Origin: CAYUHZ01 sp964444625
Lineage (GTDB): Bacteria > Patescibacteriota > Patescibacteriia > Patescibacteriales > GWC2-42-12
Direction: 5' to 3'
Assembly: GCA_964444625.1 (NCBI GenBank)
Contig: CAYUHZ010000049.1
Coordinates: forward strand, 1-6,449
Length of the DNA stretch: 6,449 nucleotides
This document shows positions 5,503 through 6,449 of the stretch, piece after piece. Both the position numbers and the translations under genes were made by a program. The first letter of the stretch is position 1. Every line of letters begins with the position of its first letter. Under the pieces are notes generated by a model. The model was not told the DNA's origin. It saw only the letters and a list, made by a program, of their open reading frames with translations, and did not search any database.

Positions 5503-6348
5503 ATGCGTTTAGCTCAAGTCCAATTTACTTCGTGGCACAAAGCGTCTTTTTTTGATCCTGGCGAGCTGGAGCTTGTTTCTGGAGATTTGGTAATAGTGAA
5601 GACTGAGCTGGGGCAAGAGCTTGGCACAGTAATAATAGTTAAAGAAATGGATCAAGCGGCGCTTAAGGCCGAATTTTTTAATCAAGAAACAAATGAAAGA
5701 CAAGATATTCAGATCAATCAAGTTTTACGCAAAGCTAATGATATTGATAAAGAAAATCTGCCCACCGAGGGCCAGAAACAAGAGGCTTTGGAATTTTGCC
5801 GTAAAATGATAAATAAATATCAGTTACCGATGAAATTGGTTGATGCGGCTTTTTCTTATGATAATTCGCGCATAACTTTCGCTTTTATTTCCGATGGCAG
5901 GGTTGATTTTCGTGAATTAGCCAAAGAATTGACCAGGCATTTCAACAAGATGATTCGTTTGCAACAAATCGGCATTAGAGACGAAGCTAGGTTAATTGGT
6001 GATTATGGCCACTGTGGCAGACCTTTATGTTGCGGCTCTTTTTTATCAGAGCTTTCATCAATTACCTCCGATATGTCAGAGTTGCAGCAAGTTGCCCATC
6101 GTGGTTCGGAAAGGATTTCCGGTGTTTGCGGACGTTTGATGTGTTGTTTGTCCTATGAACAAGAGGGCTACCAAGAGTTAGCCAAGAAAATGCCGCCGAT
6201 CGGAGTAAAAGTCAATGTGGACGGCAAAAAAGGCATAGTAGTCGGCCATCATTTGATTAAACAATCAGTGGATGTGGAATTTTCCGGTGAAAACGGAGTT
6301 GATCGCATGGTGGTTGAGGTTGATCTCAATAGAAACAAAAAGAAATAG
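5503..6348 (+). CDS. PSP1 C-terminal domain protein, RicT (YaaT)-like
   Basis: The 281-aa product belongs to the PSP1/RicT family. In Bacillus subtilis, RicT (YaaT) works with RicA and RicF in a complex that binds iron-sulfur clusters and adjusts RNase Y mRNA cleavage. Matching features are the GIRDEARLIG segment (157-166), GHCGRPLCCGSF (169-180) and SGVCGRLMCCLSYE (206-219). C171, C176, C177, C209, C214 and C215 form the two CG-x3-CC clusters expected of the family. The N-terminal 150 residues are mixed alpha/beta with no membrane segment, so a cytosolic protein is expected. The link between the clusters (about 181-205) differs from the KMAKxQ-type sequence of Firmicute members. It sits 11 nt after tsf without a Shine-Dalgarno site, the last gene before a terminator, which suggests cotranscription with rpsB and tsf. 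Family membership is firm; the RNase Y role is an inference, and no ricA or ricF is in the window. Confidence 0.9.
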   Translation: MRLAQVQFTSWHKASFFDPGELELVSGDLVIVKTELGQELGTVIIVKEMDQAALKAEFFNQETNERQDIQINQVLRKANDIDKENLPTEGQKQEALEFCRKMINKYQLPMKLVDAAFSYDNSRITFAFISDGRVDFRELAKELTRHFNKMIRLQQIGIRDEARLIGDYGHCGRPLCCGSFLSELSSITSDMSELQQVAHRGSERISGVCGRLMCCLSYEQEGYQELAKKMPPIGVKVNVDGKKGIVVGHHLIKQSVDVEFSGENGVDRMVVEVDLNRNKKK

Positions 6349-6365
6349 GTTTGCTCAATAAATAG

Positions 6366-6395
6366 ACAAATCCCAGATTATAATCTGGGATTTGT
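6366..6395 (+). terminator. Terminator of the rpsB-tsf-PSP1 operon
   Basis: A perfect 30-nt palindrome starts 18 nt after the PSP1 stop. ACAAATCCCAGA (6366-6377) pairs with TCTGGGATTTGT (6384-6395) around a TTATAA loop, giving a 12-bp stem with a G-C-rich core. A T-rich but interrupted tail (TTGTTGTTTG, later ATTTTT) follows. The stem is strong and correctly placed, while the U-tract is imperfect. Confidence 0.8.
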
Positions 6396-6398
6396 TGT

Positions 6399-6429
6399 TT
6401 GTGTAATTTTTATATTTTTATGCTATAAT
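6399..6429 (+). promoter_or_regulatory. Promoter for a gene beyond the window
   Basis: TGCTATAAT (6421-6429) is a perfect extended -10 element. A weak -35 (TTGTGT, 6399-6404) lies 19 nt upstream. It follows the operon terminator directly, so a new plus-strand transcription unit most likely starts just after 6435. No start codon is visible before the window ends. Confidence 0.6.
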
Positions 6430-6449
6430 AAACTTATAATTAAATTAAA

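Overview
The window is about 6.4 kb of chromosome-type DNA carrying five housekeeping genes. I see no phage, transposase, CRISPR, tRNA or rRNA. It most resembles a Candidate Phyla Radiation (Patescibacteria) genome. The reasons are the AT-biased DNA, shortened versions of otherwise universal proteins, near absence of Shine-Dalgarno sites, and AT-rich heptamer repeats found even inside coding sequence. This assignment is an inference from style; no 16S rRNA or other phylogenetic marker was searched. All five genes end in TAA or TAG and none has an internal TGA, so the standard bacterial code fits.

Layout: positions 1-243 are non-coding and rich in repeats. uvrC (244-1590, +) and uvrB (1704-3527, -) converge on a 113-nt gap. 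A divergent control region (3528-3865) holds promoters for uvrB on the minus strand and for the rpsB operon on the plus strand, followed by a folded rpsB leader. The plus-strand genes are rpsB (S2, 3866-4597), tsf (EF-Ts, 4694-5491) and a PSP1/RicT-like gene (5503-6348). A strong hairpin terminator follows at 6366-6395. A well-formed extended -10 promoter at 6421-6429 then starts a new transcription unit beyond the window.

How the genes work together: UvrB and UvrC are the damage-verification helicase and dual-incision nuclease of nucleotide excision repair; uvrA is not in the window. Both proteins keep their catalytic motifs but are short at the C-terminus. UvrB has no C-terminal UVR domain, UvrC has a degenerate UVR segment, and UvrC lacks its helix-hairpin-helix tail. 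Since UvrB-UvrC contact normally runs through the two UVR domains, the paired loss is the most notable biology here. rpsB and tsf form the classic translation operon, to which a RicT-like iron-sulfur protein gene is appended.

I did not find a clear previously undescribed system. The most promising leads are the paired UvrB/UvrC domain loss, the heptamer tracts inside uvrC (one of which could change reading frame), and the structured rpsB leader.
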